A DNA stretch of 64,000 bases from Flavobacterium coralii (GCF_019891545.1 NZ_JAHDIU010000002.1:124001-188000), one strand, 5' to 3'. Counted from the first letter of the stretch, positions 24,992 through 33,994 are shown. The notes: generated from the sequence alone by a model not told the origin. Program-made: numbers and translations.

Positions 24992-26186
24992 AGCCGTTTA
25001 AGAGGTAACACAATTCATTTAAAAGTGGGAACAAACGGCACTCAAAGTCAAGTGTGTCGGTGTCCTGCGGTTGCCCATCAAAGCAGCGTTTCAGGACAGG
25101 CTCCTGTTTACAGACGCTTTCGTTAAAGTAGGCGTTAACCGACTGTTGTACGTTTTCATACAGCCACCCATCAGTACAGGCGACAAACCCGATGTATTTT
25201 TCCATCGTAATACAGTCGTAATCATCGCATCCGTCCTCTTCAAAATCGGGCAGGCAGCTTGTATCGGCATGGCGGTATATGGAAGTTCCAGGGTAGTCCT
25301 GCCACAGTTGGTAAAATTTTTGGGCGATACTTTGGCATTGCCTGTCAAAATCATCATGGGGCTGAAAGCTGTCGAGCCATTCCCCGAAATGGTCAAGATG
25401 TATGGTATTCCAAATCCTGCGCAGCATCGTTTCCCCATAGTGCTGTGCAGCCCGTAACTGGCTTACATAGTCGTAATAGTCTTTTTGCTCCCAGTCATCG
25501 GGGTCATTTTGTACCCATTCCGATACCATTTCGTACTGCCAGTACAGGAAGCTGTCTTCTGTGTAATAAGGAATGTTTGCGGTGTGGTACAGGTAACTGA
25601 AAACACAGAGCAAGAGCCGTGCGCTTTTACGGTGCTTTTTGTCCTGCATCATATAATGCAGGGGCAGCACAGGGATATAAAACAGCGTGTTACCTGTATA
25701 ACAGGATTCTGTTGCTTCCACTGCAAAACTGCCGTTATGCTCCAATACTTCCATCTCAATATGCTGTGGGTAGGTTTGGTTGAGCAGCCTGCCTGCTTCG
25801 TACAGGACAACCTCCTTGCCGTAGGGATAGGCAAAGCCTGTGGTGTCCAAAGGTTTTATTTTATAATGTTCACACAGCAATTTTAAGCTGCGGTAAAAAT
25901 CTTTCTTTTCTGTACCGCCTGCGATTGCCTGCCCCGTGTAGTGGGGCAGGAAACGGGTTTTCAGAAAACCATAGGCAGCAGCCCCGCAGGGGCTGACCCC
26001 GGGCGGTCGGCAAGCACTTCGGAGGTGTCTTTCCTGCGCTGCAAGCCTATTAGGAATTCGCCTGCGTTTTTGTGCAGCAGCTTTTGCCTTTTGTTTTGGG
26101 GCAGCCGTAACTGCCCCGTTAATATCTTTAGCATAGTCCATAATGTTAATAGTATCATTATCCTTTTGTACCCATTGTGGTTTCAA
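24954..26186 (-). CDS. PRTRC-locus protein F-like, 410 residues
   Basis: The protein lies exactly where PRTRC protein F is found, between C and B, and reads YDYVSQLRAAQHYGETMLRR, MYRHADTSCL-type His/Asp-rich segments and LFPLLNELCYLLNGYDYGNE. The N-terminal 75 residues are basic and unusual: a G+C-rich palindrome (25980-25994) is translated in frame as part of PGVSPCGAAAYG, and the alternative minus frame is open over the same region (25961-26158). This suggests either a frameshifted N-terminus or insertion of a short palindromic repeat into the gene. The start at 26186 overlaps protein C by 29 bp; a start further inside cannot be excluded. Confidence 0.65.
   Translation of the reverse strand: MKPQWVQKDNDTINIMDYAKDINGAVTAAPKQKAKAAAQKRRRIPNRLAAQERHLRSACRPPGVSPCGAAAYGFLKTRFLPHYTGQAIAGGTEKKDFYRSLKLLCEHYKIKPLDTTGFAYPYGKEVVLYEAGRLLNQTYPQHIEMEVLEHNGSFAVEATESCYTGNTLFYIPVLPLHYMMQDKKHRKSARLLLCVFSYLYHTANIPYYTEDSFLYWQYEMVSEWVQNDPDDWEQKDYYDYVSQLRAAQHYGETMLRRIWNTIHLDHFGEWLDSFQPHDDFDRQCQSIAQKFYQLWQDYPGTSIYRHADTSCLPDFEEDGCDDYDCITMEKYIGFVACTDGWLYENVQQSVNAYFNESVCKQEPVLKRCFDGQPQDTDTLDFECRLFPLLNELCYLLNGYDYGNERTTVPS
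25980..25994. repeat. Short G+C-rich palindrome inside a coding region
   Basis: AGCCCC (25980-25985) and GGGGCT (25989-25994) flank GCA, followed by a C/G-rich tract. It sits within the basic, atypical N-terminal part of the PRTRC F-like gene and resembles small dispersed palindromic repeats. Only one copy is evident in this window. Confidence 0.35.
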
Positions 26187-26400
26187 AACGGTACTGCACG
26201 GTATCGTTGGTAATTTCAGGCCCTACCGTTTTTGCGGTAGTCAGGCTCGGGTAGGTATTCGCATAGAAATGCATCACGGCTTCTACGCTCCATTTCGGGT
26301 CGGGGTCAGTAAGGGCAAACTCATTGCCCTTGTCCTTCATCAGGAATACCCTCGGCAGTAGTGTGGTCTGTAGCATCTTGTTTGGTTTTAGGTTCAACAT
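26158..26400 (-). CDS. PRTRC system protein C
   Basis: The 80-residue product contains the family core: FALTDPDPKWSVEAVMHFYA, then YPSLTTAKTVGPEITNDTV with YRFETTMGTKG at the end. These match PRTRC protein C, a small conserved protein of the locus whose activity is unknown. Its start may lie downstream of 26400, for instance at the ATG at 26376, since the first residues overlap the end of protein E for about 80 bp. Confidence 0.85.
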   Translation of the reverse strand: MLNLKPNKMLQTTLLPRVFLMKDKGNEFALTDPDPKWSVEAVMHFYANTYPSLTTAKTVGPEITNDTVQYRFETTMGTKG

Positions 26401-26968
26401 TCGTTATATCGGTAGCAGACTGTCCTGCGCCAAACAGGTCGGGGCTGAATTGAGCCGACAGGTTCGACCTGCGTTTTTGCATTTCCTCGGATTTGTCGGG
26501 GAACTCGGAAGTTTTGGGAACTTTTAACCACGCTTCCCTGTATTTGCCTGCTGCTTCGAGTTTGTCGACTTCCGCCATAATACCCTTGTATTTCATTGCT
26601 TTGATTTCCTCGGGCGTGGCGGGCTTGTCCGATTTATCGGCTTTATCCATTTTTTCGGTTTTTTTCTTTTCCATCGCTGCGTTTTTCTTGGCAGCTTCCT
26701 GCCCTTTAAGAAACTGCTCCATATTCACGAGCAGTTTAGAGGTTTCGGCTACGGGTGCGCTGACAGCATCAAAAAAGCCCTCACACAGTTCCTTTGCGCT
26801 GCCTTTAAGTATCAGGGGCGGTATATGGCTTTTGGCGGCATCCCCACAACCGTCATTTTGGAGCAGTACGGAGGTGGTCAGTTGTTCCCCGTCCTTTTTG
26901 ACGGTAATGTTCAGGCAGCCCTCGAAAGGAATGGCTGCGATATGGGCGAAAAAATTGGTAACTGGCAT
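26321..26968 (-). CDS. PRTRC system protein E
   Basis: The 215-residue protein starts MPVTNFFAHIAAIPFEGCLN and continues with ITVKKDGEQLTTSVLLQNDG and IPPLILKGSAKELCEGFFD, typical for the conserved N-terminal domain of PRTRC protein E. A charged linker rich in Lys/Ala/Glu (KKKTEKMDKADKSDKPATPE) and a C-terminal helix-rich part (AAGKYREAWLKVPK) follow. It is the second gene of the operon after the 62-residue protein, with 6 bp between them. Confidence 0.85.
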   Translation of the reverse strand: MPVTNFFAHIAAIPFEGCLNITVKKDGEQLTTSVLLQNDGCGDAAKSHIPPLILKGSAKELCEGFFDAVSAPVAETSKLLVNMEQFLKGQEAAKKNAAMEKKKTEKMDKADKSDKPATPEEIKAMKYKGIMAEVDKLEAAGKYREAWLKVPKTSEFPDKSEEMQKRRSNLSAQFSPDLFGAGQSATDITNVEPKTKQDATDHTTAEGIPDEGQGQ

Positions 26969-26974
26969 AATGTT

Positions 26975-27163
26975 TTATTTTTTGGGTTTACGTTTCGGTT
27001 CGGGGTTGCTTTCGATTACACGCCTAATCAGGTTCAGGGCGGTTGCGGTGTCAAAGGCATCGGCTGCGCTCATGGCAACATGGTCAAGCCTTTCCATAAT
27101 CGGCAGTACTTTTTTTAGTGTGGTTACTGCCTTGCGTTCTGTGGTTTGTGCTAATATGCTCAT
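26975..27163 (-). CDS. Small 62-residue protein upstream of PRTRC E
   Basis: I take the ATG at 27161-27163 (MSILAQTTERKAVTTLKK) as start; the open frame extends upstream to 27259 but into sequence overlapping the DUF932 gene without family-like residues. The product is helical (ILPIMERLDHVAMSAADAF-like pattern) with a basic end (NPEPKRKPKK). Small genes of this kind often lie between the DUF932 and PRTRC E genes. Function unknown. Confidence 0.6.
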   Translation of the reverse strand: MSILAQTTERKAVTTLKKVLPIMERLDHVAMSAADAFDTATALNLIRRVIESNPEPKRKPKK

Positions 27164-27210
27164 AACTATAAATTTTATGCTGCACCGCTTAGCGGTGCAG
27201 CGGTTAACTA

Positions 27211-28254
27211 TCAGTTGGATTGCAGGGCAACCGCCCCATCTTTGGCAAAGCTCCCGCACAGGTCAAAGGCTTTTTGCCCCCGTGCCTGTGCCGTGCCGCC
27301 CAAACAGATGGATTTTAGTTTGTCCTCATCCGTTTTAAAGCTGCGCACATTTTGGTAGTAGCCCGTAACGGCATTGTAGGCACCAAACAAGGTGCCTTTA
27401 GTGGTAGCCAATGTTTGGGTATCGTCTGCCATTGCATACTCGAAAGCAGCATCACAGGCATTTTTATACATGGTCGAAAGTTCCTCGGTAGCCCCTTTCT
27501 TTAAGAGGTTGTAGGTTTCTTTGTTCGGGCAAAGTGCCAACTGTATCAGTTGCTTTACCTGTTTATCCTCAATACGCACATTAGCCCATTGGTTAAAAAT
27601 GCCCTCCAATTGTATTGAAAGGTTATCGGCAACGCCCATCACTTTGTGCGCCTGCTCCAAACGTTCTTTAGCCCCTGCGGTATGGCGTATGCGTACCACG
27701 TTGGTAGCGGTTTTCAGGGCTGCATTAAGGGTGTTTTGGCAGACGATGCGCACGGGCGTAAAGGCTGCGGTTATTGAACCGCTGCCATCGTGGGAGGTGG
27801 TCAGGAAAATATACTTTTGGGTTACATCGTCCCCGTTGCCTACACGGATGTAGCCGGGCAGCTTGGCAGTGATAAAAATGCGTTCCCCGTTGCCGAGTGC
27901 GCCTGCGGTTTCATAGAGTATGCCCTCGCCACCGCCTACAATGGCATCAAAAAAGGCGAACGCATCGGCATTCTGTACTATTTGGTAATCCTTGCCCACC
28001 ACACCAAAGACGGCTTTGGTATCGGTGCGCATGGTGGCGTACTGGTCGGGTACTGGGTAGGTATCGAATAGCCCTGCACCCCTTGCAAAAATCGGGGCTT
28101 TGGTTACTTCGTAGTCCAAGCCTGCAACGGCTATCGCTTCACGGCTTGTAGGATAGTTTTCTACTATCTGCCCAAGCCCGTGCCATGCGGGCTGCTTTAC
28201 ACTCATAAAGGCATGTTGCCCTGTTGCTTCATTGAAATTTATATTATGTGCCAT
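27211..28254 (-). CDS. DUF932 phage/plasmid-like protein
   Basis: The 347-residue protein opens MAHNINFNEATGQHAFMSVK, followed by PAWHGLGQIVENYPTSREAI, the signature of DUF932 (TIGR03299-type) proteins found on plasmids, phages and conjugative elements. Other conserved parts are FGVVGKDYQIVQNADAFAFF and VRIVCQNTLNAAL. The function is not established; association with ssb and PRTRC genes suggests a role in element DNA maintenance. It lies 28 bp downstream of ssb on the same strand. Confidence 0.85.
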   Translation of the reverse strand: MAHNINFNEATGQHAFMSVKQPAWHGLGQIVENYPTSREAIAVAGLDYEVTKAPIFARGAGLFDTYPVPDQYATMRTDTKAVFGVVGKDYQIVQNADAFAFFDAIVGGGEGILYETAGALGNGERIFITAKLPGYIRVGNGDDVTQKYIFLTTSHDGSGSITAAFTPVRIVCQNTLNAALKTATNVVRIRHTAGAKERLEQAHKVMGVADNLSIQLEGIFNQWANVRIEDKQVKQLIQLALCPNKETYNLLKKGATEELSTMYKNACDAAFEYAMADDTQTLATTKGTLFGAYNAVTGYYQNVRSFKTDEDKLKSICLGGTAQARGQKAFDLCGSFAKDGAVALQSN

Positions 28255-28282
28255 GATGTTACAATTTAAAGGTTAAACGGTT

Positions 28283-28732
28283 TTAGAATGGGAGGTCATC
28301 GTCTGGGGCTGCACCATTGGGTAGTATTTCGGCTTCGTACACAGGTGCTGCGCTTGCTGCGGTCTGGTTTACAGGATGCGCCTGTTTTTCAGTTTGTGGC
28401 TGTCCTGCCTGTGTTTCGGCTTTGTTGCTGCCCCCGTGCAGTTTAATGTCGGTGGTGTTAAAGTTCAGCCCCGCTTTAGGCTGCCCATCGTTGCCCATCC
28501 ACGCACGGGCAGACACACGCCCTGCAAGCTCTACAAGGCTGCCTTTGGTCAGGTACTGCGCTATGCCTGTAGAAAACCAGTAGGCACAGTCAAAAAATTC
28601 GGTCTGTGTGATACGTTCCCCGCTGCGCGCCTTATAACTGTTGCTAACCGCCACTGAGAAGTTCACCACCTGCCTGTTGTCGGACAGCGTACGCACCTGG
28701 GCATCCGCTGTCAGTCGTCCTGTAATTTCCAT
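28283..28732 (-). CDS. ssb: Single-stranded DNA-binding protein
   Basis: The 149-residue protein carries an OB fold: MEITGRLTADAQVRTLSDNR, QVVNFSVAVSN, FFDCAYWFSTGIAQYLTKGS and LVELAGRVSARAW. The C-terminus is a low-complexity Gln/Ala linker that ends in DDDLPF, the acidic-aromatic tip that recruits partner proteins in SSBs. It heads the leftward operon through DUF932 and PRTRC genes and probably protects the transferred strand of the element. It differs from the chromosomal copy, which would be expected elsewhere. Confidence 0.9.
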   Translation of the reverse strand: MEITGRLTADAQVRTLSDNRQVVNFSVAVSNSYKARSGERITQTEFFDCAYWFSTGIAQYLTKGSLVELAGRVSARAWMGNDGQPKAGLNFNTTDIKLHGGSNKAETQAGQPQTEKQAHPVNQTAASAAPVYEAEILPNGAAPDDDLPF

Positions 28733-29139
28733 AATCGAAAGATTTTAAGTTTGACAAAATGTTCTGTTACTTTCCCCAATCCCGCATAACATTTTCCAAA
28801 AGAAAAAACGGAAAAAAAAGAAAGCCAGCCCAAAGCGGGCGGTAAGGGTGCGGCGTGCTATAAGTCCCGGAGGGTGGCCCGCGCGGCAGCCGGAGCCATT
28901 ATGCGCACGGAGCAACCGCCGCCTGCTAGCTTAGCTGCCCTTTTTGGCCGTTTTCGCATTGGGAAGTAGTTTTTACCTAACCTAAAACAGGTGTTTTTAC
29001 GCATTGCAATCTCCAAATTATACTCTATATTGGCGAAGTTAGGGACGTAGCTGTTCTAAATTATTTGGATTCAGTACTATCGAATTAGCGCATGATTACC
29101 AAGGATTCATAACCAATCTCACAGCATATTAGAATATTT
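28733..29139. other. Intergenic gap with a G+C-rich structured block
   Basis: 28835-28950 is conspicuously G+C-rich between AT-rich flanks and contains several short self-complementary pieces (GGTGGCCCGCGCGGCAGCC, GCTAGC), so an RNA leader, small RNA or origin-like site is possible. The rest of the gap lies between the leftward ssb operon and the rightward GIY-YIG gene, so both promoters should be here. At about 28980 composition drops abruptly to the AT-rich cargo segment. No open frame is convincing. Confidence 0.4.
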
Positions 29140-29607
29140 ATGTACAGTAATTTAAAAGAGAATGTTTTAGCGGAACAATTGGAGCATTCACGTAAGATGT
29201 TGATAAATGGCAGTAAGATCAAGTTCAAGAAGTGCAGGCTTTGGAGGCTAGATAATATCCCATCAGTCCCAGGTGTTTATGCATTTTTTGATGCTGATGG
29301 AAACATCCTCTATGTAGGAGAGTCAGGAAATTTAAGAGAAAGAAAGAATGAGGTCAACCGGACAGTTAATCACAGCTTTCGCAGGCAGATTGGAAGCGTA
29401 AAGTTTCAAGGGATTAAATCAGGCAATAAATTCTGCGGAGAGGTAGAGTCGCAGCTGGACGATTATTTCAGTACATACCTTTATGTATCTTTTATTGAAG
29501 TCAATTTTGGACGATTGGAAATAGAGACATATATAATCACATATTACCAGGAATTGCTCCTTAATTCGGTCAAGAAAAGAAAGCTGGTGATTAGCGCTAC
29601 ACAATAA
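29140..29607 (+). CDS. GIY-YIG nuclease
   Basis: A 155-residue protein with the GIY-YIG core: VPGVYAFFDADGNILYVGES (GVY at residues 45-47, YVG at 58-60), then NLRERKNEV with the catalytic arginine (R65 or R67), and RLEIETYIITYYQELLLN, whose Glu and Asn fit the metal-binding end of the domain. Such nucleases make single-strand or double-strand cuts with one divalent metal ion. No extra recognition domain is present beyond an N-terminal helix. It precedes the large ATPase-nuclease gene by 28 bp on the same strand, which suggests a two-gene unit. Confidence 0.8.
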   Translation: MYSNLKENVLAEQLEHSRKMLINGSKIKFKKCRLWRLDNIPSVPGVYAFFDADGNILYVGESGNLRERKNEVNRTVNHSFRRQIGSVKFQGIKSGNKFCGEVESQLDDYFSTYLYVSFIEVNFGRLEIETYIITYYQELLLNSVKKRKLVISATQ

Positions 29608-29635
29608 TAACATTATACCAACATACAATCATCTT

Positions 29636-32600
29636 ATGGAACCAAACAGGGAACAAATCTTAAAAAACGCTGAATACGAATCTGAGATATCAGATCTTAA
29701 ACAACATGCAGACAAAATGCTGCGGGGATTTGAAAGCTTTAACGCATTGTCAGCAAATCGCGCTATTTGGGAAATGATACAGAATGCATGTGACCTTACT
29801 ACGGAATGTGAGGTTATTATTGATTATAGTGGTGAACATTTTTCATTTACACATAATGGTAAGCCATTTACAACCAAATCACTTATTTCGCTGATTAAAC
29901 AGGTTAGCGGGAAATACGGGGAAGAGTCTATTACGGAAGTAGGAAAGTACGGTACTGGTTTTTTAACTACCCACACTTTTGGAAGACAGTTTCTGTTAAA
30001 TAGTGTCCTTCAAGCCGGAGATACGCATTTTGAAATCAAGGATTTTCTAGTTGACAGAAGACCCAAGGAATGGAGGTCGTTGAGTTCTAAAATAAAAGAA
30101 CAGAAAGATAGCGTCTACACCCTTATAAAGGAAGCTACAGTTATTACTGCCCCGATTTACAAGACTAGGTTTACATATATTGCAGAGACGGAGCAAGAAT
30201 TGGAATATAGGTTAAATTCCGCACGCGACCTGGATGAGTATTTTCCTATCGTTCTGACCATAAATGAAAGGCTTAAGAAAGTTAAGGTTTGTGAGGCGAA
30301 TGGTAATATCAAGCGATTTGAACGTATAAACAAGTCATTGATTGATGGTAACGATGAATTCAGTTTGTATAAGACTCTCATATCGACTACAGATGGAGAA
30401 ATAGTTATTTATTCTATAGTGGGACTTGACGATGATATCGAAATTCTTTTACCGATAGATAAAGAATTGAATACCCTTATATATTCCAATAATATAGCAA
30501 AATTATTCCTCTATTATCCACTGGTGGGCTCAGAAGATTTTGGAATTAATTTCATCATAAATGCTACTACATTCTTACCCACTGAGGCTCGTGATGGTAT
30601 ACATCTTATGAGTAACAAGGATCAGGTAAAGGATCAGGAGGAAATCAATAGGGAGATAATCTCAAAGGCATCTGCGCTAATTTTTAATTTTCTTACCAGT
30701 AATCTCATCGAGATAAATAATCCCCTGCTCTTGGCTAAAATCAACTTTAAGCGCAATTCTGAAAATCTGTTATTGAATGATTATTTTGAAGACCTACAGC
30801 AGAAATGGACCAGTAAATTCAAGCAGCTGCCTATAGTCAAAACTGCCGTAGGCTTTATACCGGCAGATGAAGCATGCTTCTTCAGTGAGGAACTATTGCA
30901 GGATGATACAGTTTTCGCGGAAATTTATGAAATTGCTTCACAGTTCTATGATAACCTGCCCTCCATAGATACCATAGCGCTATGGAGTTCTTTTGTCCAG
31001 CAATGGACAGACGAAGAAATCACATTTATTGGGCATAAAGATTTATTTTCTTTTATCTCCAGCCTAAGTTTGGAGAGTTTTAAAAGGGAAACTTTGATAA
31101 CGTATTATAAAAGCCTTATCCAAGAAGGCATACCTTCTTACTTTTCCCAGTATGCACTACTTCCGAATAAGAAGGGACAATTTTCTCTACTTCCGGACCT
31201 TTTGATTGCCAAGGAGATCGATGAAGTGTTGCTGGAGGTAGGTGAAGTTCTGATCCCTTCCTCAACATCTAAACTTATAGACGAGGACTTTCATCTATCT
31301 TTCAATTGCAAAAGCTTTACGAGAAGGGATTTTTCCAATGATGTTAAGACAATGCTGGATGATATTGATGCAGGTTTACACATATGTATTCCCTCGGAAG
31401 AAAGCAGAGAACAATATAATTTATCATCAGGTGAAAAGTTTCTGGAGCGAAATTTTTTTGATGCATTGCTTAAGTATTGCATGCTCAAAAACAATGTTGA
31501 TTCCAAAAGCAAGCCGTCAGAACTTATCAGGATAATATGCCAATATTATGAAATAGATGATAATTTTATTTTCTTGCCTAATACAGAGCTGCCAGAGGAA
31601 GGACTAAATATAAGGACTGCGAGGAAAATTCTCGTACAAATATTTTTCAATCTTTTAGAATTGCATAAAAAGGATTGGGTTGCAGAAAATATAGGTCTGT
31701 TGTATGAAATTGGAAACTACAATGACGACAGCCTTAAAGAAGCATATATGGATGCTGCCATATATCCCAGTCAAACTAATGAATTGCGACAGGTTATTGA
31801 TCTAAAAAGGGATATTGATGGTGATTGGGATATGGTTGAACTTTATAACAGAGTCACTTCAACAGATATAAGGCAAGATTTGATTTACAGGCAGTTCAAT
31901 ACTTTTGTCGCTGAAGACCGCTATGTTGATAATAAATATCTTGCTTCGGCTGTAGAACAGATATTTTTTCAAACCGAAAGTGTTGGGATTAATGATCATC
32001 CCTTTAAGGACGATATTCTTTCTGTTATTGCAAAAATAAGCAGTGCGAAATACAAAGCACTCTTTCCAATATTGGACAGGGAAAAAGCTAAACTTATGCT
32101 TGATGTAGTAACTAATGAAAATACAAAGGATGATATTTTTTCTATTGTTGTTCTTAAAGAAAACCAATTGAGGCAGATTGGACAGTTGGTACAGCATGAG
32201 AATTTTGAGGCTATTCTTCAAAAGGCAGCAATCGTATTACAGCAGGAAATACATAAAAAATCCGATTTTATGCACAAGTACAAAATCGGTACGCGTATTG
32301 AAGGATTAATAAGAGAAAAGCTTTCCTCACAACTCTCGGAACGAATTTCATTTGTCAATCAGGATACCATTGAGGCATCCAATGAGCAGGGTGGTCAGGA
32401 TATTATAGTATTATTAGATGGAGCTCCGGTATATTATATTGAAGTCAAGTCCAGATGGGATTCGGAAAGCTCTGTGACAATGAGCAAGCTGCAATTGCAG
32501 CGGGCTGTTGAAACTGAAACAAGATATGCGTTATGTAGCGTTGATATTTCTAAGTATAATGGACAGACAGATAAGTATGCGTTGGCCATTGATGAGATCC

Positions 32601-32824
32601 TGCCCTTGACGAAGTTTGTAACCAATATCGGAAGCTCAATCAAGCCACTGATCGTATCCAATCTTTTTGCCGAAAAGAATCAGGAACAGAATATACATCT
32701 TATTGATTACAGAGGTGTTGTGCCGCAGCGAATGATAGGTTTAGGCAATGAATTTGACAGCTTTATAAATATACTTATCGAACATATAGAAAAAGCATCT
32801 ATAAGTGCCGCCCAACAAAATTAG
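29636..32824 (+). CDS. Bergerat-fold (HSP90/sacsin-like) ATPase fused to a DUF3883 nuclease-like domain
   Basis: A 1062-residue protein. The GHKL ATP site is near the N-terminus: NRAIWEMIQNACD (E46, N50, D53), FTHNGKPF (73-78) and GKYGTGF (103-109), as in HSP90 and sacsin-type proteins. A long mid-region without known domain follows. The C-terminal part about residues 880-1000 is of DUF3883 type: IGTRIEGLIREKL, GGQDIIVLL and YYIEVKSRW, giving the D-ExK arrangement of PD-(D/E)XK nucleases, and TRYALCSVDIS. The fusion of an ATP clamp to a nuclease is found in bacterial defence islands. The role in sensing DNA or protein and cutting is inferred from these domains and from its GIY-YIG neighbour. 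Confidence 0.75.
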   Translation: MEPNREQILKNAEYESEISDLKQHADKMLRGFESFNALSANRAIWEMIQNACDLTTECEVIIDYSGEHFSFTHNGKPFTTKSLISLIKQVSGKYGEESITEVGKYGTGFLTTHTFGRQFLLNSVLQAGDTHFEIKDFLVDRRPKEWRSLSSKIKEQKDSVYTLIKEATVITAPIYKTRFTYIAETEQELEYRLNSARDLDEYFPIVLTINERLKKVKVCEANGNIKRFERINKSLIDGNDEFSLYKTLISTTDGEIVIYSIVGLDDDIEILLPIDKELNTLIYSNNIAKLFLYYPLVGSEDFGINFIINATTFLPTEARDGIHLMSNKDQVKDQEEINREIISKASALIFNFLTSNLIEINNPLLLAKINFKRNSENLLLNDYFEDLQQKWTSKFKQLPIVKTAVGFIPADEACFFSEELLQDDTVFAEIYEIASQFYDNLPSIDTIALWSSFVQQWTDEEITFIGHKDLFSFISSLSLESFKRETLITYYKSLIQEGIPSYFSQYALLPNKKGQFSLLPDLLIAKEIDEVLLEVGEVLIPSSTSKLIDEDFHLSFNCKSFTRRDFSNDVKTMLDDIDAGLHICIPSEESREQYNLSSGEKFLERNFFDALLKYCMLKNNVDSKSKPSELIRIICQYYEIDDNFIFLPNTELPEEGLNIRTARKILVQIFFNLLELHKKDWVAENIGLLYEIGNYNDDSLKEAYMDAAIYPSQTNELRQVIDLKRDIDGDWDMVELYNRVTSTDIRQDLIYRQFNTFVAEDRYVDNKYLASAVEQIFFQTESVGINDHPFKDDILSVIAKISSAKYKALFPILDREKAKLMLDVVTNENTKDDIFSIVVLKENQLRQIGQLVQHENFEAILQKAAIVLQQEIHKKSDFMHKYKIGTRIEGLIREKLSSQLSERISFVNQDTIEASNEQGGQDIIVLLDGAPVYYIEVKSRWDSESSVTMSKLQLQRAVETETRYALCSVDISKYNGQTDKYALAIDEILPLTKFVTNIGSSIKPLIVSNLFAEKNQEQNIHLIDYRGVVPQRMIGLGNEFDSFINILIEHIEKASISAAQQN

Positions 32825-32872
32825 ACAGTACTGAATTAAAGAGTAGAATTTAGCCCATATTATATATTTATA

Positions 32873-33431
32873 ATGAAAACAAAAAAAAGATGCGCTTATT
32901 GCCACCGTGAGGTTGAAGACATCACACGTGAGCATGTCGTGAACAAGGCTTTTATTGATACGTTTTATAAGAGTGGTAAGGGATACTTTAAAGCATTCGA
33001 TAAATATACTGAGGTCTATCCTGTAATCCGTGATGTGTGTCTGAAGTGCAATAATGAGGTGTTGGGGCAGCTTGATGCTTATTTCCTTACATTTTAATAA
33101 TGATAATTTACCTCGTTTCATTATTGGTTCGGAAACAAAGATTAAAATTAATTATGATTTTGAACGTCTCTCTAAGTGGTTGTTAAAAACATTATACAAC
33201 TCTGAACGTAAAAATAGGAGAGAAGAAGATCAGGTGCCTTTGAAAATGCATAGATATAGAGAATATATAATCGGGACAAAAAAGGACAGCAAGCTATTTA
33301 AGATTTATATGGAATTACTGCGCGATGTGCCTTTGGAAGAAATTCAGCAGCATTGTGAAAATATTCCTGAAGATTTCATAGGGAAGATTGATTTTCTAAA
33401 AGTTGGGACTATAGTGCTTAAAAGCAATTAA
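32873..33431 (+). pseudogene. HNH-type endonuclease with a frameshift
   Basis: The first part (32873-33097) reads KRCAYCHREVEDITREHVVN and VCLKCNNEVLGQLDAYFL, which is a zinc-finger HNH layout: CxxC, then EHV-type histidine and a second CxxC with NN. It stops at TAA 33095-33097 in a run of Ts. The other frame continues smoothly as NNDNLPRFIIGSETKIKINY and onwards to 33431, so removing one T restores a chain of about 185 residues. A second frame overlaps from 33054. This is either a disrupted restriction-like nuclease or a homopolymer sequence error. Confidence 0.6.
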
Positions 33432-33894
33432 TAGGTTAGATACTTTCAAAATTACTTCGTATGAAATTAAAACAGAGATTAATACTGATTATGATTTAAA
33501 AAAGTATTTCTTTCAAACAGTATCTAATTCTAGTTGGGCAAACTATGGGTATTTAGTAGCTTATGATATAAGTAGTACACTTTTAGAGGAAATGAAAAGA
33601 CTTAATCAATCTTTCGGAATAGGAATTATTGAATTGAAATCCAATCCTTATTAGAGCCGTGTTTTATTTACTGCAAAATATAAGGAATTAGATTTTTTTA
33701 CTATTGATAAGCTATGTAAAATTAATCAAGACTTTGAGAAGTTTATAGAGCAGGTAGAGAAGCTAATGACTGCAAGTGATAAATACAAAGCATCTGAGAA
33801 GGAATTAGTTGAATTTTGTGATGAAGTTTTCCAAAATGATACTGAAGTTGAAGAGTATTGTAAAACTAAAAAGATACCTTGGGAGAAAAGTTAA
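33415..33894 (+). pseudogene. C-terminal remnant of an unidentified protein, with an in-frame amber
   Basis: An open stretch without a start codon reads TFKITSYEIKTEINTDYDLK, then SSWANYGYLVAYDISSTLLE and SFGIGIIELKSN, is cut by TAG at 33652-33654, and resumes in the same frame to the TAA at 33892-33894 (ASDKYKASEKELVEFCDEVF). The pattern resembles C-terminal parts of restriction-associated proteins such as HrgA-type ones, but I cannot name it. It abuts the HNH remnant, so a deletion fused two genes. AT-rich, matching the cargo block. Confidence 0.55.
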
Positions 33895-33959
33895 GTTATT
33901 TCAAGGTTAAAATGGAAGTGATGTTTACGAGTAGTGAATATCAAATTTAATATTCTTTC

Positions 33960-33983
33960 AAGATGCTTCATGCATCTTTTTTT
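33960..33983 (+). terminator. Rho-independent terminator before the dpt operon
   Basis: AAGATGC (33960-33966) pairs with GCATCTT (33972-33978) over a TTCAT loop and is followed by a T run. It would isolate the dpt regulator operon from the decayed genes upstream. Confidence 0.7.
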
Positions 33984-33994
33984 ATTTCTTATTG

